Shown here: piece after piece, positions 1 to 7,543 of the stretch
Numbering within the stretch: the stretch's first letter is position 1
How the letters are laid out: every line of letters begins with the position of its first letter
Assembly: GCA_902478985.1 (NCBI GenBank)
Contig: CABSNH010000021.1
Location: 1 to 17,981 of the forward strand
DNA length: 17,981 bases
Direction: 5' to 3'
Origin: an uncultured Collinsella sp.
GTDB taxonomy: Bacteria; Actinomycetota; Coriobacteriia; Coriobacteriales; Coriobacteriaceae
Translations under genes and position numbers: made by a program
The notes under the pieces: generated by a model
What the model was told of the DNA's origin: nothing
Database searches by the model: none
What the model saw: the letters and a program-made list of their open reading frames with translations, nothing else

Positions 1-1058
1 TGGCTGTCGAGAGGACGGAAAACTTGGTTCGACGTGGTTCGCATCCGCGACTTTCGGTGATCCTGATTGTTGAGGGTTCGCCCAGTTATACGATGCGCGC
101 TCTCGAGAGCATCCAGAACCAAGACCTCTACGATTTGCAGATTGTCGTCGTTTGCCGCGGCGTGGTAGCCGGTGTGCGCCATTCGCTCGAAGTTGCTGCC
201 GACAGAGACATTCATATTGATTTGATTGATGTTGAGGACCCAGTGCCTGGCGCCTGCCTGCGTGCCGGTTTTGCGGCTTCGCGCGGCTCCCAGATCATTG
301 CGATGAATGCCAATGAGTGGTTTGCGCCGCAGTCCCTTTCGCAGATGGTCGAAAGCTCCTGCGACGCTTCTGCTGACATCGTGTTTCCCTCTGTTTCGCT
401 CGATCGCTACGATGTTCACCGCGAACGTCATTCCCGAGTTTTGGACGCGACATCCGTTTCTGAAGATGAGGACCGGGCGGCTTGCCTGACCCAATTGGTT
501 TCCTGTGGTTTAATCCGACAGACCTCTGGCGTGCTGTATGATCGCGCCCTCTTTGAGGCGTGCCTTGCGCACGGCGATGCGTTTCGCACGGTGTCTTTTT
601 TGACGTTCGCGCTTTCGCGGGCAAAGCGCGTTTCGGGATGTGGCCGTGCCCGTTTTCATGCAGTGGCGCCGTCGATTACGGAGACGTTTGACCCCACGAT
701 GTTTGCCAAGCTTTCTGATGATATCGGGGCGCTCGACAGGCTTGCCGACTCGCTTGCCGTCGCGGGCGGTGGCGATCAGTTGAAGCTGGTCTGCCAGCGG
801 TATTACTACGCCGGCCTGGTTGCCTGCATCGAAAATTTGTGTCTGAGCCCCCATGGTGTATCTTCAATAGAGCGTTCGGCCCGTTTGCATGATATGCTCG
901 AAGCGCAGCGTACCCGTCAGATGGTTGCGGCTCTTAAAGGCAATCATCGGGGCCTAGGTCTGCTCTATGGTTCGATAGCTAGTGCCAAGCCTATGCGATG
1001 TGCGTTGTATACGCATCTGGCGGCTTTTTTCAATCGTTCGGGCGTCCGGACTGTCTAG
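1..1058 (+). CDS. GT2-like glycosyltransferase, 5' end at the window edge
   Basis: The N-terminal part resembles the GT-A fold of family 2 glycosyltransferases, which transfer sugars from nucleotide donors: a SVILIVEG first beta strand, then an ALESIQNQDL segment like the usual SLxSIxxQ, then a second strand QIVVVCRG. Numbering from a TTG at 24, the place where the family normally has a metal-binding DxD (LDADD-like) reads MNANEWF, about residues 94-100, so the acidic motif is degenerate. The C-terminal 200 residues are not recognisable. There is no membrane segment. The start is uncertain. The frame is open to base 3, and bases 1-2 are TG, so an NTG codon just outside the window could be the start. 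The TTG at 24 has GAGAGG at 9-14 as a possible ribosome site. The stop is TAG at 1056-1058. Codon use is more T-ending than in tyrS or secA. It could be an inactive or divergent transferase, and its substrate cannot be told. Confidence 0.7.
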   Translation, partial: AVERTENLVRRGSHPRLSVILIVEGSPSYTMRALESIQNQDLYDLQIVVVCRGVVAGVRHSLEVAADRDIHIDLIDVEDPVPGACLRAGFAASRGSQIIAMNANEWFAPQSLSQMVESSCDASADIVFPSVSLDRYDVHRERHSRVLDATSVSEDEDRAACLTQLVSCGLIRQTSGVLYDRALFEACLAHGDAFRTVSFLTFALSRAKRVSGCGRARFHAVAPSITETFDPTMFAKLSDDIGALDRLADSLAVAGGGDQLKLVCQRYYYAGLVACIENLCLSPHGVSSIERSARLHDMLEAQRTRQMVAALKGNHRGLGLLYGSIASAKPMRCALYTHLAAFFNRSGVRTV

Positions 1059-1067
1059 TAGCGTGAT

Positions 1068-1102
1068 TTTCGAAATAAATTGCATGGAATTGTTTCGAAA
1101 TA
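1068..1102. repeat. Paired TTTCGAAATA direct repeats
   Basis: The 10-mer TTTCGAAATA occurs at 1068-1077 and again at 1093-1102, 25 bp apart. Each copy contains the perfect 8-bp palindrome TTTCGAAA. The pair lies between the upstream glycosyltransferase and the argR promoter region, and the spacing is about two and a half DNA turns. This could be a paired operator, but the protein that would bind it is unknown. Confidence 0.45.
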
Positions 1103-1110
1103 CGTTCTTA

Positions 1111-1140
1111 TTCACTAAAACCCTCAAATAGCGCTAAACT
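1111..1140 (+). promoter_or_regulatory. Candidate argR promoter with palindrome in the spacer
   Basis: TTCACT at 1111-1116 and TAAACT at 1135-1140 are 18 bp apart, each matching four of six consensus bases. The perfect palindrome TAGCGCTA at 1129-1136 sits in the spacer and runs into the -10. Single ATTCA half-sites occur at 1110-1114 and 1141-1145, but neither has the opposing TGAAT needed for a full ARG box. Autoregulation by ArgR is therefore possible but not shown. Confidence 0.3.
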
Positions 1141-1190
1141 ATTCAATTACTAAGTGATTGTCTCCGCCATCTTTTGGAGTGAGGTTTTGT

Positions 1191-1628
1191 ATGGCCAAAA
1201 AACGCAATGGGCGCCAGGATGCCATCAGAGATATTGTTCGCAATAAGGACGTACGTACGCAGCGCGTTTTGGTAGACGAGCTTCGCGCCATGGGTTTCGA
1301 TTGCACGCAGGCGACCGTTTCGCGCGATATCGCGGACATGGGACTGCGTAAGCTCCCCGAGGGCATCTATGTCCTTGCCGAGGACCTGCATCTGCAGCGC
1401 ATGGTTTCCGAGTTGGTTACCGGCGTACTGCGCACCGATAATCTGGTTATGATCAAGGCGCAGCCCGGTACGGCTTCTGGTATTGCCGCGGCTGTCGATG
1501 CCGCGGAGCTGCCCGACGTGCTTGGCTCGCTTGCCGGCAACGACACGATCTTGGTCATTGCGCAGACGGCCGAGGACGGAGAGCGTCTTGAGGCGCTCAT
1601 CAACAAGCTGAGTAACTCTCACAAGTAG
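1191..1628 (+). CDS. argR: Arginine repressor ArgR
   Basis: A 145-residue transcriptional regulator of the ArgR/AhrC family, normally a hexamer that binds ARG operators with L-arginine as co-repressor. The N-terminal winged helix-turn-helix spans about residues 5-65 and carries the family signature QATVSRDIADMGLRKLP (40-56). The C-terminal oligomerisation and arginine-binding domain spans about 78-145, with PGTASGIAAAVD (92-103) and LAGNDTILVIA (114-124). In well-studied members the second motif is G-D-D-T. Here the first Asp is Asn117. The start is ATG 1191, because GGAGTGAGG at 1176-1184 is well placed and homology begins at MAKK; an upstream in-frame start would run through this site. The gene stands alone, with no arg biosynthesis genes adjacent, and an intrinsic terminator follows. 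Confidence 0.95.
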   Translation: MAKKRNGRQDAIRDIVRNKDVRTQRVLVDELRAMGFDCTQATVSRDIADMGLRKLPEGIYVLAEDLHLQRMVSELVTGVLRTDNLVMIKAQPGTASGIAAAVDAAELPDVLGSLAGNDTILVIAQTAEDGERLEALINKLSNSHK

Positions 1629-1679
1629 GGGATGCGTGGCACTGCTGCTGTGCCGATTGTTGCTATAGGTAATTGCCGA

Positions 1680-1707
1680 GGGCGTTGACGAAAGTCAGCG
1701 CCCTTTT
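1680..1707 (+). terminator. Intrinsic terminator after argR
   Basis: A 10-bp stem, GGGCGTTGAC (1680-1689) with GTCAGCGCCC (1694-1703) and one G-T wobble, closes a GAAA tetraloop and is followed by TTTT. It lies 52 bp beyond the argR stop. Confidence 0.85.
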
Positions 1708-1780
1708 GCATGCCGGCACCCGTTGCCCTATCGGTCTTGCAGCCGGGACCGTCGTGGCATCTTGTGGCATCTGCTGAAAT

Positions 1781-1818
1781 AAAGAAGCGCCCGAGCAGCG
1801 TACGTGCTGCTCGGGCGC
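1781..1818 (-). terminator. Intrinsic terminator of the penicillin-binding protein gene
   Basis: A perfect 13-bp inverted repeat, GCGCCCGAGCAGC (1787-1799) and GCTGCTCGGGCGC (1806-1818), has a 6-nt loop. Read on the minus strand it is followed by TTCTTTATTT, a T-rich run, so it terminates transcription of the minus-strand gene ending at 1844. The plus-strand side has no T run. Confidence 0.88.
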
Positions 1819-1843
1819 CTTGGTGTCAGATGCCGCTTTGCGT

Positions 1844-4033
1844 CTACTGGCCCGTAGAGGGGTCGGGCGTGGGCGTAGGGTCGGGTGTAGGCGTCGGCGT
1901 GCCACCGTCGCCACCCGTGCCGCCATCGCCACCCGTGCCACCGTCGCCACCTGTCGTGCCGCTATCGCCGGTGGTGTTGCCACCCGGGGTTTCAGTGGTC
2001 GTGGTTGTCGTTGTGGTTGTGGTGGTCGTGGTCTCTTCCTCTTCTTTTCCCTCGTCTTTATCCTCTTCGTCTTTCTTTTTGTTGTTTGTGCCGTAGAACT
2101 TCCAGACGTTATTGTTCTTGTACGTGGGAGCCGTTCCGGTCGGGAATTCCTCGCGCTCGGTGCCCGCAAGAACGGTGTTCATGAACTTCTTAAAGACGGG
2201 CAGGTTGGTGCTGTCGCCCAGCAGGTCCGAACCGTACTTTTGGATGGGAATCTCGCCTGCGGAATAACCGGTCCACAGGGCGCATGCCAGCTGCGGCGTG
2301 AAGCCGCAGAACCACAGGTTGGTGGTGTTGTCAGTGGTGCCCGTCTTGCCGGCATAGGGCTGGTTGACGCTCAGCGCGCCGGCGGCACCCGTGCCGCTAC
2401 CCTGCATGACGCCGGATAGAACGTCGGTAACCGCGGCAGCCTCGCCTTCGGTGAGCACCTGCGTGGGATTGTCGGTGTGCTGGTACAGAACCGAGCCGGT
2501 ACGCGAGTCGATCTCGGTAATGGCGATGGGCTGACGGTAGTAGCCACCGTTGGCAAACGTTGCGTAGGCCGATGCCATCTCGAGCGGTGAGATGGACCCG
2601 GTGCCGAGCGTCATGACGGGAACGTCCTCGATATTGTCCTTGGCGGGATCGATGCCGAGCTTTTTGACGAGCGACATGATCTTGTCATTGCCGATGGCTT
2701 CGGCCACCTGAATGTAGCCGGTGTTGGATGAGTATGCCGTTGCCTGCTTAAGCGTGATGTTGCCATAGCTCTGGTTGCCGTAGTTTTGCACCTCGGTCGT
2801 GGTGCCCTTGGCCTTGAGCGGCGAGTTGCAGTTGAGGGTGACGTTGGGGTTCATACCGTTTTGGATGGCAGTTGCCAGCGTAAAGGCCTTAAACGTGGAG
2901 CCCACGGGGCGCTTTGCCGTAGCGTGGTTCACGTGATTCTCGTCGGCGTTGTAGTCGTAGCCGCCCACCATGCACTTGATGTAGCCGGTCTTGGGGTCAA
3001 CGACGACCATGCCCATGTCCAGGCCGTCGAGCGAAAGCGTGTCGAGCTGCGAGCGCACGGCCTCCTCGGCCACCTGCTGCATGGTGGGGTCGATGGTGGT
3101 CTTGACGGTCAGACCGCCCTTAAAGAGCACGTCGGTGGAGAACTCCTGCTCAAGCAGCTGCTTAACGTAGGCGACAAAGTAGGGCTGAGAGTACACATCG
3201 ACGCCACTGCCCGAAATCTCGGTCACGTTAAGCGTGATGGGCTCAGCCTGCGCGGCATCGTGCTCTTCCTGCGTGATGTGGCCCAGACGCAGCATGTTGT
3301 CCAGAACCTTGTTGCGGCGGGACAGCGCCAAGTCGGGATTAACCGTGGGGTCGTACTGCGAGGGCGAGTTGGGAAGGCCGATGAGCAGCGCGGCCTCGCT
3401 CAGGGTGAGGTCGGCGGCGGTTTTGGACAGATAGGTCTCAGCGGCGGCCTCGATGCCATATGCTCCATGGCCGTAGTAGATGGTGTTGAGGTACATCATG
3501 AGGATCTCGTCTTTGGAGTACATATCCTCCATCTTGATGGCGATATAGGCCTCGCGCACCTTACGCTCGATGGTCGAGTCGAATTGTTCCTCCTGCAAGA
3601 TGGTGTTGCGAACCAGCTGCTGGGTGATGGTCGATGCACCCTCGTGGCCGCCGGTGAGGGTTGCCACCGATGCGCGTGCAATGCCCCAGAGGTCGATGCC
3701 GCCATGCTCGTAGAAGCGCTCGTCCTCAACGTCAACGGTGCCCTGCAGCACGTACGGGGACACTTGGTCCTTGGTGATGGACTTGCGGTTTTGCGTGTAG
3801 AAGCTCGCAATGGTATTGCCGTTGCAGTCAACAATTTCGGTAGGCTCGCTGACCAGATAGGCGTTGGCGTCGGTGTAGTCGGGCAGGTCGGACAGCCAGC
3901 GGTTGACGTTGCCGATCATGCCGATGCCAAATGCTACGCCCGCGATGAGCAAAAAGCCCAAAAGCGAGAGCAGGATGACGGGCAGGGCGTGCGTCTTAGA
4001 GCGACCGTGTCCCTGTCGTTGGCGAGGACCCAT
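1844..4033 (-). CDS. Class A penicillin-binding protein (transglycosylase/transpeptidase)
   Basis: A bifunctional peptidoglycan synthase of 729 residues. A short basic cytoplasmic tail is followed by one membrane segment (about 17-40). The GT51 glycosyltransferase domain (about 75-250) has VEDERFYEHGG (102-112, catalytic Glu103), GASTITQQLVRN (132-143) and the RKVREA...YLNTIYYGHGAYGIEAAAE block (158-199). The transpeptidase domain (about 335-625) shows STFK (Ser379/Lys382), SSN (435-437) and KTGT (563-566), so all active-site motifs are intact. Residues 653-729 form a low-complexity extracellular tail: Lys/Glu/Asp-rich, then 13 Thr, then GGDGGT units, then PTPTPDP. The start is ATG 4033, preceded on the minus strand by GGAGG at a 7-nt spacing. 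A longer reading to 4333 would overlap the divergent U32 gene and is unlikely. pbpA, ponA or mrcA are possible names and I cannot choose between them. Confidence 0.95.
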   Translation of the reverse strand: MGPRQRQGHGRSKTHALPVILLSLLGFLLIAGVAFGIGMIGNVNRWLSDLPDYTDANAYLVSEPTEIVDCNGNTIASFYTQNRKSITKDQVSPYVLQGTVDVEDERFYEHGGIDLWGIARASVATLTGGHEGASTITQQLVRNTILQEEQFDSTIERKVREAYIAIKMEDMYSKDEILMMYLNTIYYGHGAYGIEAAAETYLSKTAADLTLSEAALLIGLPNSPSQYDPTVNPDLALSRRNKVLDNMLRLGHITQEEHDAAQAEPITLNVTEISGSGVDVYSQPYFVAYVKQLLEQEFSTDVLFKGGLTVKTTIDPTMQQVAEEAVRSQLDTLSLDGLDMGMVVVDPKTGYIKCMVGGYDYNADENHVNHATAKRPVGSTFKAFTLATAIQNGMNPNVTLNCNSPLKAKGTTTEVQNYGNQSYGNITLKQATAYSSNTGYIQVAEAIGNDKIMSLVKKLGIDPAKDNIEDVPVMTLGTGSISPLEMASAYATFANGGYYRQPIAITEIDSRTGSVLYQHTDNPTQVLTEGEAAAVTDVLSGVMQGSGTGAAGALSVNQPYAGKTGTTDNTTNLWFCGFTPQLACALWTGYSAGEIPIQKYGSDLLGDSTNLPVFKKFMNTVLAGTEREEFPTGTAPTYKNNNVWKFYGTNNKKKDEEDKDEGKEEEETTTTTTTTTTTTTETPGGNTTGDSGTTGGDGGTGGDGGTGGDGGTPTPTPDPTPTPDPSTGQ
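1902..1955. repeat. Three tandem 18-bp units coding GGDGGT
   Basis: Units at 1902-1919, 1920-1937 and 1938-1955 differ by only a few bases and encode repeated Gly-Gly-Asp-Gly-Gly-Thr in the tail of the penicillin-binding protein. Such units are prone to copy-number change between strains. Confidence 0.8.
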
Positions 4034-4193
4034 ATATTGACCTCCAAGTATGTCGTGCCAGGCGGCGGGTATGCGTCGGGCAGGATGGACATAAGTTATT
4101 ACACGATAAACCAATCGGGGCATGCGGGGCCTCGTGTATGCTGGTTGACGGCAATTAACAGAGTGATTGCATACCTTGGTAAGGAGTTTGCCG
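4034..4193. promoter_or_regulatory. Divergent intergenic region (PBP / U32 gene)
   Basis: This 160-bp stretch separates two divergently read genes and must hold both promoters. On the plus strand TTGACG at 4145-4150 is a good -35, but the sequence 17 bp later (TGCATA, 4168-4173) is a poor -10. AAGGAG at 4181-4186 is the ribosome site for the U32 gene. On the minus strand GGAGG (complement of 4041-4045) serves the PBP start, and an AT-rich stretch around 4090-4112 could hold its -10. No clear operator is visible. Confidence 0.4.
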
Positions 4194-6170
4194 ATGGCGA
4201 TTTGGGCGACGGAATCGAGCGGACAATGCGAAAGCGAGTTGGCGGCGGCTGAAGTGGCGCTGCCCGAACTGCTGGCGCCTGCTGGCGGACTCGACCAGAT
4301 GCTCGCGGCGATTGCGGCGGGTGCCGATGCCATCTATGCGGGGCTGGACGGATTCAACGCTCGAGTGAGCGCGCATGGCTTTAACGATGATGAGTTCGCG
4401 CGCGGTTGTGCCGTGGCCCATGCCCATGGCGTGCGTGTGTACGTGACGCTCAACGTGTTCGTGTTCGATGATGAGCTTGCCGACGCCGTGGCGTTGGGGG
4501 CGCATGCGCACGCGTTGGGTGCCGATGCGTTGATTGTGGCCGATGCCGGGCTGGCTTGTGCGCTACGTGCGGCGATTCCGGGGGTCGAGATTCACCTGTC
4601 CACTCAGGCGGGCGTTCATAGCGAGGATGCCGTGCAGTTGGCTGCCAAGGAGCTGGGAGTTGAGCGCGTGACGACTGCGCGCGAGCTGAGCGTTGCAGAG
4701 ATTGAGACGCTTTGCGCTACTGGCGTGCCCATCGAGGTGTTCTGTCACGGCGCTATTTGCATTGGATACTCGGGTGCGTGCGGGTTCTCTGCCCTTCGAC
4801 GTGGCCGCTCTGCGATGCGCGGTGATTGCACGCAACCGTGCCGTCTATCCTATGACTTGGTGGACGAGGCGGGGCAGAGTGTTGTCGCTGTCGAAGGGGA
4901 TCGCCTGCTTTGTCCGCGTGACTATCTGGGCATCGCGCATCTGCCCGAGCTTGTTGCCGCCGGCGTGGCATCGCTCAAGATCGAGGGCCGCATGAAGAAT
5001 CCCGACTACGTCTTTAACGTGGCGAGGGTGTGGCGTCGGGCGCTCGATATGCTGCGCGACGGCACATGGGATGCCGATGCGGTTCCGGCGCTTGAGCGCG
5101 AGCTGGGAAGGTCGTTCAACCGCGGCTTTACCGATGCGTATCTGCGGGGTCGTTCGGGCGCCGAGCTCATGAGCTTTGAGCGCGCGATCAACCAGGGCGT
5201 GCGCGTGGGCCATTTGGTGACGGTGGGTCACGAAGAGGTGACGGTTGAGCTTGATGCCGCCGTGGCGGCGGGCGATACTCTCGAGATTCGATTTTACCCG
5301 GGTGCCGACGCGCGTCCCGATGTGCCCAAGCGCTGGCCACAGGTGCCTTGCCCCGTGGATGCCGCTGCGGGAGAGCGCATCGTCGTGCATTGCAAACGCA
5401 AGGTGGACGCGGGCTGCGAGGTCTATCTGATTCGCAGTGCCGGCGTGCTGGGGCAGACGGCAACGGTGTTGGAGCGCATGCGGGTCGAGGCAGATGCGGT
5501 CGCGCCTGTTGAGCAGTCCGTTGGGGTACTGCCGTTTGAGGGCGTTCTGGCAGATGGCGGTGTACCGACGGAGTTGGCGGGACCGGCGGAGCCGGCAAAG
5601 CATGAGGCTTTTGCTCGAATGGTCTTTGCCTGGGAGCTGATGGATTTGGATCCGCGCGATGAGCGGGATCTGTCCGATGCGACGGTGGTGCTCGACGAAG
5701 TGTGCCGCGCAGGCGATATCGAGCGGACTCGGGCGCTTATGCAGCGTGCCGGGCGTGTGGTTTGCCGCAACCTGGGGCAGGTGGCGATGGCCCGCGAGCT
5801 GGGCACGGCGTTTGACGTGGCGGCGCCGGTGTTCTGTGCCAATCGGGCCACGCTTGCCTGGCTGCGCGGGCTTGGCGCGGGGTGGGTATACTTGCCTGCC
5901 GAGCTGCTCAGCAATGATAGGGAGCGTATTGCCGAGCTGGCTGCTGAACCCGGCGTCTTGGGTCCGGTCGACGCCGACCGTCCCGAGCTCATGGTGTGCG
6001 AGCACTGCCTGCTGACCGCCGAGGGCGTCTGTGCCACCGATGCGACGGGGCAGGTCCGTTGCCGCGACTGCTTGCGTCGTCGGCAGGTGCGATATCTGGT
6101 CGAGCGTGACGGTACGCGTCTGCCAGTTGCCATCGACGCATGCGGCAGGACGAGGATTTTCCTGTCGTAG
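4194..6170 (+). CDS. U32 family protein, RlhA/TrhP-like RNA hydroxylation factor
   Basis: A 658-residue member of the U32 'peptidase' family. Characterised relatives (E. coli RlhA/YdcP and TrhP/YegQ) are involved in hydroxylating a cytidine in 23S rRNA or a uridine in tRNA, so RNA modification is a better guess than proteolysis. The N-terminal TIM-barrel-like part has PELLAPAGGLDQML (24-37), ADAIYAGLDGFNAR (44-57) and LSTQAGVHS (135-143). The family core is EVFCHGAICIGYSGACG (181-197) followed by RSAMRGDCTQPCR (205-217). The four conserved cysteines are Cys189, Cys196, Cys212 and Cys216, probably an Fe-S site. The middle corresponds to the longer RlhA-type extension. The C-terminus adds CEHC (602-605), Cys613 and CRDC (623-626), a likely zinc knuckle. 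The start is ATG 4194 with AAGGAG 7 nt upstream. Confidence 0.88.
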   Translation: MAIWATESSGQCESELAAAEVALPELLAPAGGLDQMLAAIAAGADAIYAGLDGFNARVSAHGFNDDEFARGCAVAHAHGVRVYVTLNVFVFDDELADAVALGAHAHALGADALIVADAGLACALRAAIPGVEIHLSTQAGVHSEDAVQLAAKELGVERVTTARELSVAEIETLCATGVPIEVFCHGAICIGYSGACGFSALRRGRSAMRGDCTQPCRLSYDLVDEAGQSVVAVEGDRLLCPRDYLGIAHLPELVAAGVASLKIEGRMKNPDYVFNVARVWRRALDMLRDGTWDADAVPALERELGRSFNRGFTDAYLRGRSGAELMSFERAINQGVRVGHLVTVGHEEVTVELDAAVAAGDTLEIRFYPGADARPDVPKRWPQVPCPVDAAAGERIVVHCKRKVDAGCEVYLIRSAGVLGQTATVLERMRVEADAVAPVEQSVGVLPFEGVLADGGVPTELAGPAEPAKHEAFARMVFAWELMDLDPRDERDLSDATVVLDEVCRAGDIERTRALMQRAGRVVCRNLGQVAMARELGTAFDVAAPVFCANRATLAWLRGLGAGWVYLPAELLSNDRERIAELAAEPGVLGPVDADRPELMVCEHCLLTAEGVCATDATGQVRCRDCLRRRQVRYLVERDGTRLPVAIDACGRTRIFLS

Positions 6171-6189
6171 ATGCTGCGTCGCGTCAGTT

Positions 6190-6198
6190 TGTTATCAT
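6190..6198 (+). promoter_or_regulatory. Candidate extended -10 for tyrS
   Basis: TGTTATCAT at 6190-6198 fits the extended -10 form TGnTATAAT with five of six hexamer matches. No good -35 lies 16-18 bp upstream, which is common for extended -10 promoters. The same TGnTATCAT form is seen before rpmE at 13567-13575. Confidence 0.45.
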
Positions 6199-6218
6199 AA
6201 GAGAGTTTATGGACTTCC

Positions 6219-6259
6219 AGCACCGCCGTTTTCGGCGAGGGTGCTATAGCAAAAGGAGG
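6219..6259 (+). promoter_or_regulatory. tyrS leader hairpin and ribosome site
   Basis: AGCACCGCCG (6219-6228) pairs with CGGC and GGTGCT (6233-6245) around a TTTT loop, with a 3-nt bulge. It is followed at once by the strong ribosome site AAGGAGG (6253-6259), 7 nt before the tyrS ATG. There is no T run, so this is not a terminator. The leader is too short for a T-box. Confidence 0.5.
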
Positions 6260-6266
6260 ATACCCA

Positions 6267-7478
6267 ATGCTGTCTGTTGACGAGCAAATGCGTATCATCA
6301 CCTCGGGCGCCGCGCAGATCGTTCCCGAGGCCGACCTTCGCAAGAAGCTTGAGAAGGGCGAGCCCCTCAACATCAAGCTCGGCGTCGACCCCACCAGCCC
6401 CGACCTGCACTTGGGCCACGCCGTGCCGCTGCGCAAGATGCGTCAGTTCCAGGACCTGGGCCACAACGTCACCCTCATCATCGGCAACGGTACCGCGTTG
6501 ATTGGCGACCCTTCGGGCAAGAATTCCACCCGTCCGCAGCTTTCGCAGGAGCAGATCGAGGCCAATGCCGAGACCTACGTGAGCCAGGCCATGAAGATCC
6601 TGGATCCCGAGAAGACCACCATCGTGCACAACGGTGACTGGATCTTGTCGATGGGTCTGGCCGGTCTGCTGCAGGTGTGCTCCAAGTTCACCGTCGCCCG
6701 TATTCTCGAGCGCGACGACTTTACCAAGCGCTACCAGTCTCAGACGCCGATCGCCCTGCATGAGTTCCTGTATCCCGTGATGCAGGCTTTCGACTCCGTG
6801 CAGATCAAGGCCGACGTGGAGATGGGCGGCACCGACCAGCTCTTCAACCTGCTTGCCGGCCGTGAGCTCATGGAGAAGATGGGCATGGAGCCACAGATCG
6901 CGCTCACCATGCCGCTGCTCGAGGGCACCGATGGCGTCCGTAAGATGTCCAAGTCCTACGGTAACTACATCGGCCTGACCGACGCGCCCAAGGATATGTT
7001 CGGCAAGACCATGTCCATCCCCGACGAGATGATCGGCAAGTACTACCGCCTGGCGAGCTCGCTCACCCCGGCCGAGGTCGACAAGATCGACGCTGCCCTG
7101 GCCGACGGCTCCGCCGATCCCTATGAGCTCAAGCGCGCTCTGGGCCGCGACCTGTGCGACACCTACCACGGCGCCGGTGCAGGCGACGAGGCTCAGGCCG
7201 AGTTCGACCGCGTGTTCAAGGAGGGCCAGCTCGCCGACTTCCCCGAGAAGCACATTGAGCTGACTGTTAACGACGAGGGCCAGATCTACCTCGCCGGCCT
7301 GCTCAAGGACCTGGGCCTTTCGGCCAGCGCCGGCCAGGCCCGTCGCGACATCGACGGCGGCGGCGTCAAGATCAACGGCAAGGCCGTGGCTCCCAAGAGC
7401 TACAACATCGACCCCAGCGCCCTCAAGCTGGGCGACACCCTCTCCGTGGGCAAGCGCAAGGGCTTTAAGTTGGTCTAG
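6267..7478 (+). CDS. tyrS: Tyrosyl-tRNA synthetase
   Basis: A class I aminoacyl-tRNA synthetase of 403 residues that charges tRNA-Tyr with tyrosine in the cytoplasm. The HIGH-type signature is HLGH (48-51) within KLGVDPTSPDLHLGH. The second signature is KMSKS (226-230), and GGTDQLFNLLAGR (187-199) is the amino-acid/tRNA-binding strand typical of TyrRS. A C-terminal S4 RNA-binding domain spans about 338-400. KMSKS together with DPTxPDLHLGH points to the TyrZ-like bacterial subclass rather than the KFGKT form of E. coli TyrS. The start is ATG 6267, with AAGGAGG 7 nt upstream. Codon use is strongly biased towards GAG, CTG, AAG and GGC, as expected for a highly expressed gene. An intrinsic terminator follows. 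Confidence 0.97.
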   Translation: MLSVDEQMRIITSGAAQIVPEADLRKKLEKGEPLNIKLGVDPTSPDLHLGHAVPLRKMRQFQDLGHNVTLIIGNGTALIGDPSGKNSTRPQLSQEQIEANAETYVSQAMKILDPEKTTIVHNGDWILSMGLAGLLQVCSKFTVARILERDDFTKRYQSQTPIALHEFLYPVMQAFDSVQIKADVEMGGTDQLFNLLAGRELMEKMGMEPQIALTMPLLEGTDGVRKMSKSYGNYIGLTDAPKDMFGKTMSIPDEMIGKYYRLASSLTPAEVDKIDAALADGSADPYELKRALGRDLCDTYHGAGAGDEAQAEFDRVFKEGQLADFPEKHIELTVNDEGQIYLAGLLKDLGLSASAGQARRDIDGGGVKINGKAVAPKSYNIDPSALKLGDTLSVGKRKGFKLV

Positions 7479-7507
7479 CAAGTAGGTCAACCTAACATGT
7501 GCAATAG

Positions 7508-7541
7508 GGCCGCAGCCGGGATTCCCGACTGCGGCCTTTTT
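7508..7541 (+). terminator. Intrinsic terminator after tyrS
   Basis: GGCCGCAG (7508-7515) pairs with CTGCGGCC (7529-7536). An inner CGGG/CCCG helix (7517-7520 with 7524-7527) follows one C-A mismatch. TTTTT follows at 7537-7541. It lies 29 bp beyond the tyrS stop. Confidence 0.92.
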
Positions 7542-7543
7542 AG

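Noticed and set aside
1101..1145. Full ARG box in the argR promoter
   Set aside because: Both ATTCA half-sites lack the opposing TGAAT at the required 4-bp spacing.
1902..1955. CRISPR-like repeats
   Set aside because: The 18-bp units are directly adjacent without spacers and encode GGDGGT in frame within the PBP tail.
2786..4252. 488-codon open frame antisense to the penicillin-binding protein gene
   Set aside because: It lacks a ribosome site and family motifs, while the opposite strand encodes an intact class A PBP.
4845..6005. 386-codon open frame antisense to the U32 gene
   Set aside because: The sequence is rich in His, Arg and Gln with no domain. The sense frame has the clear U32 signature.
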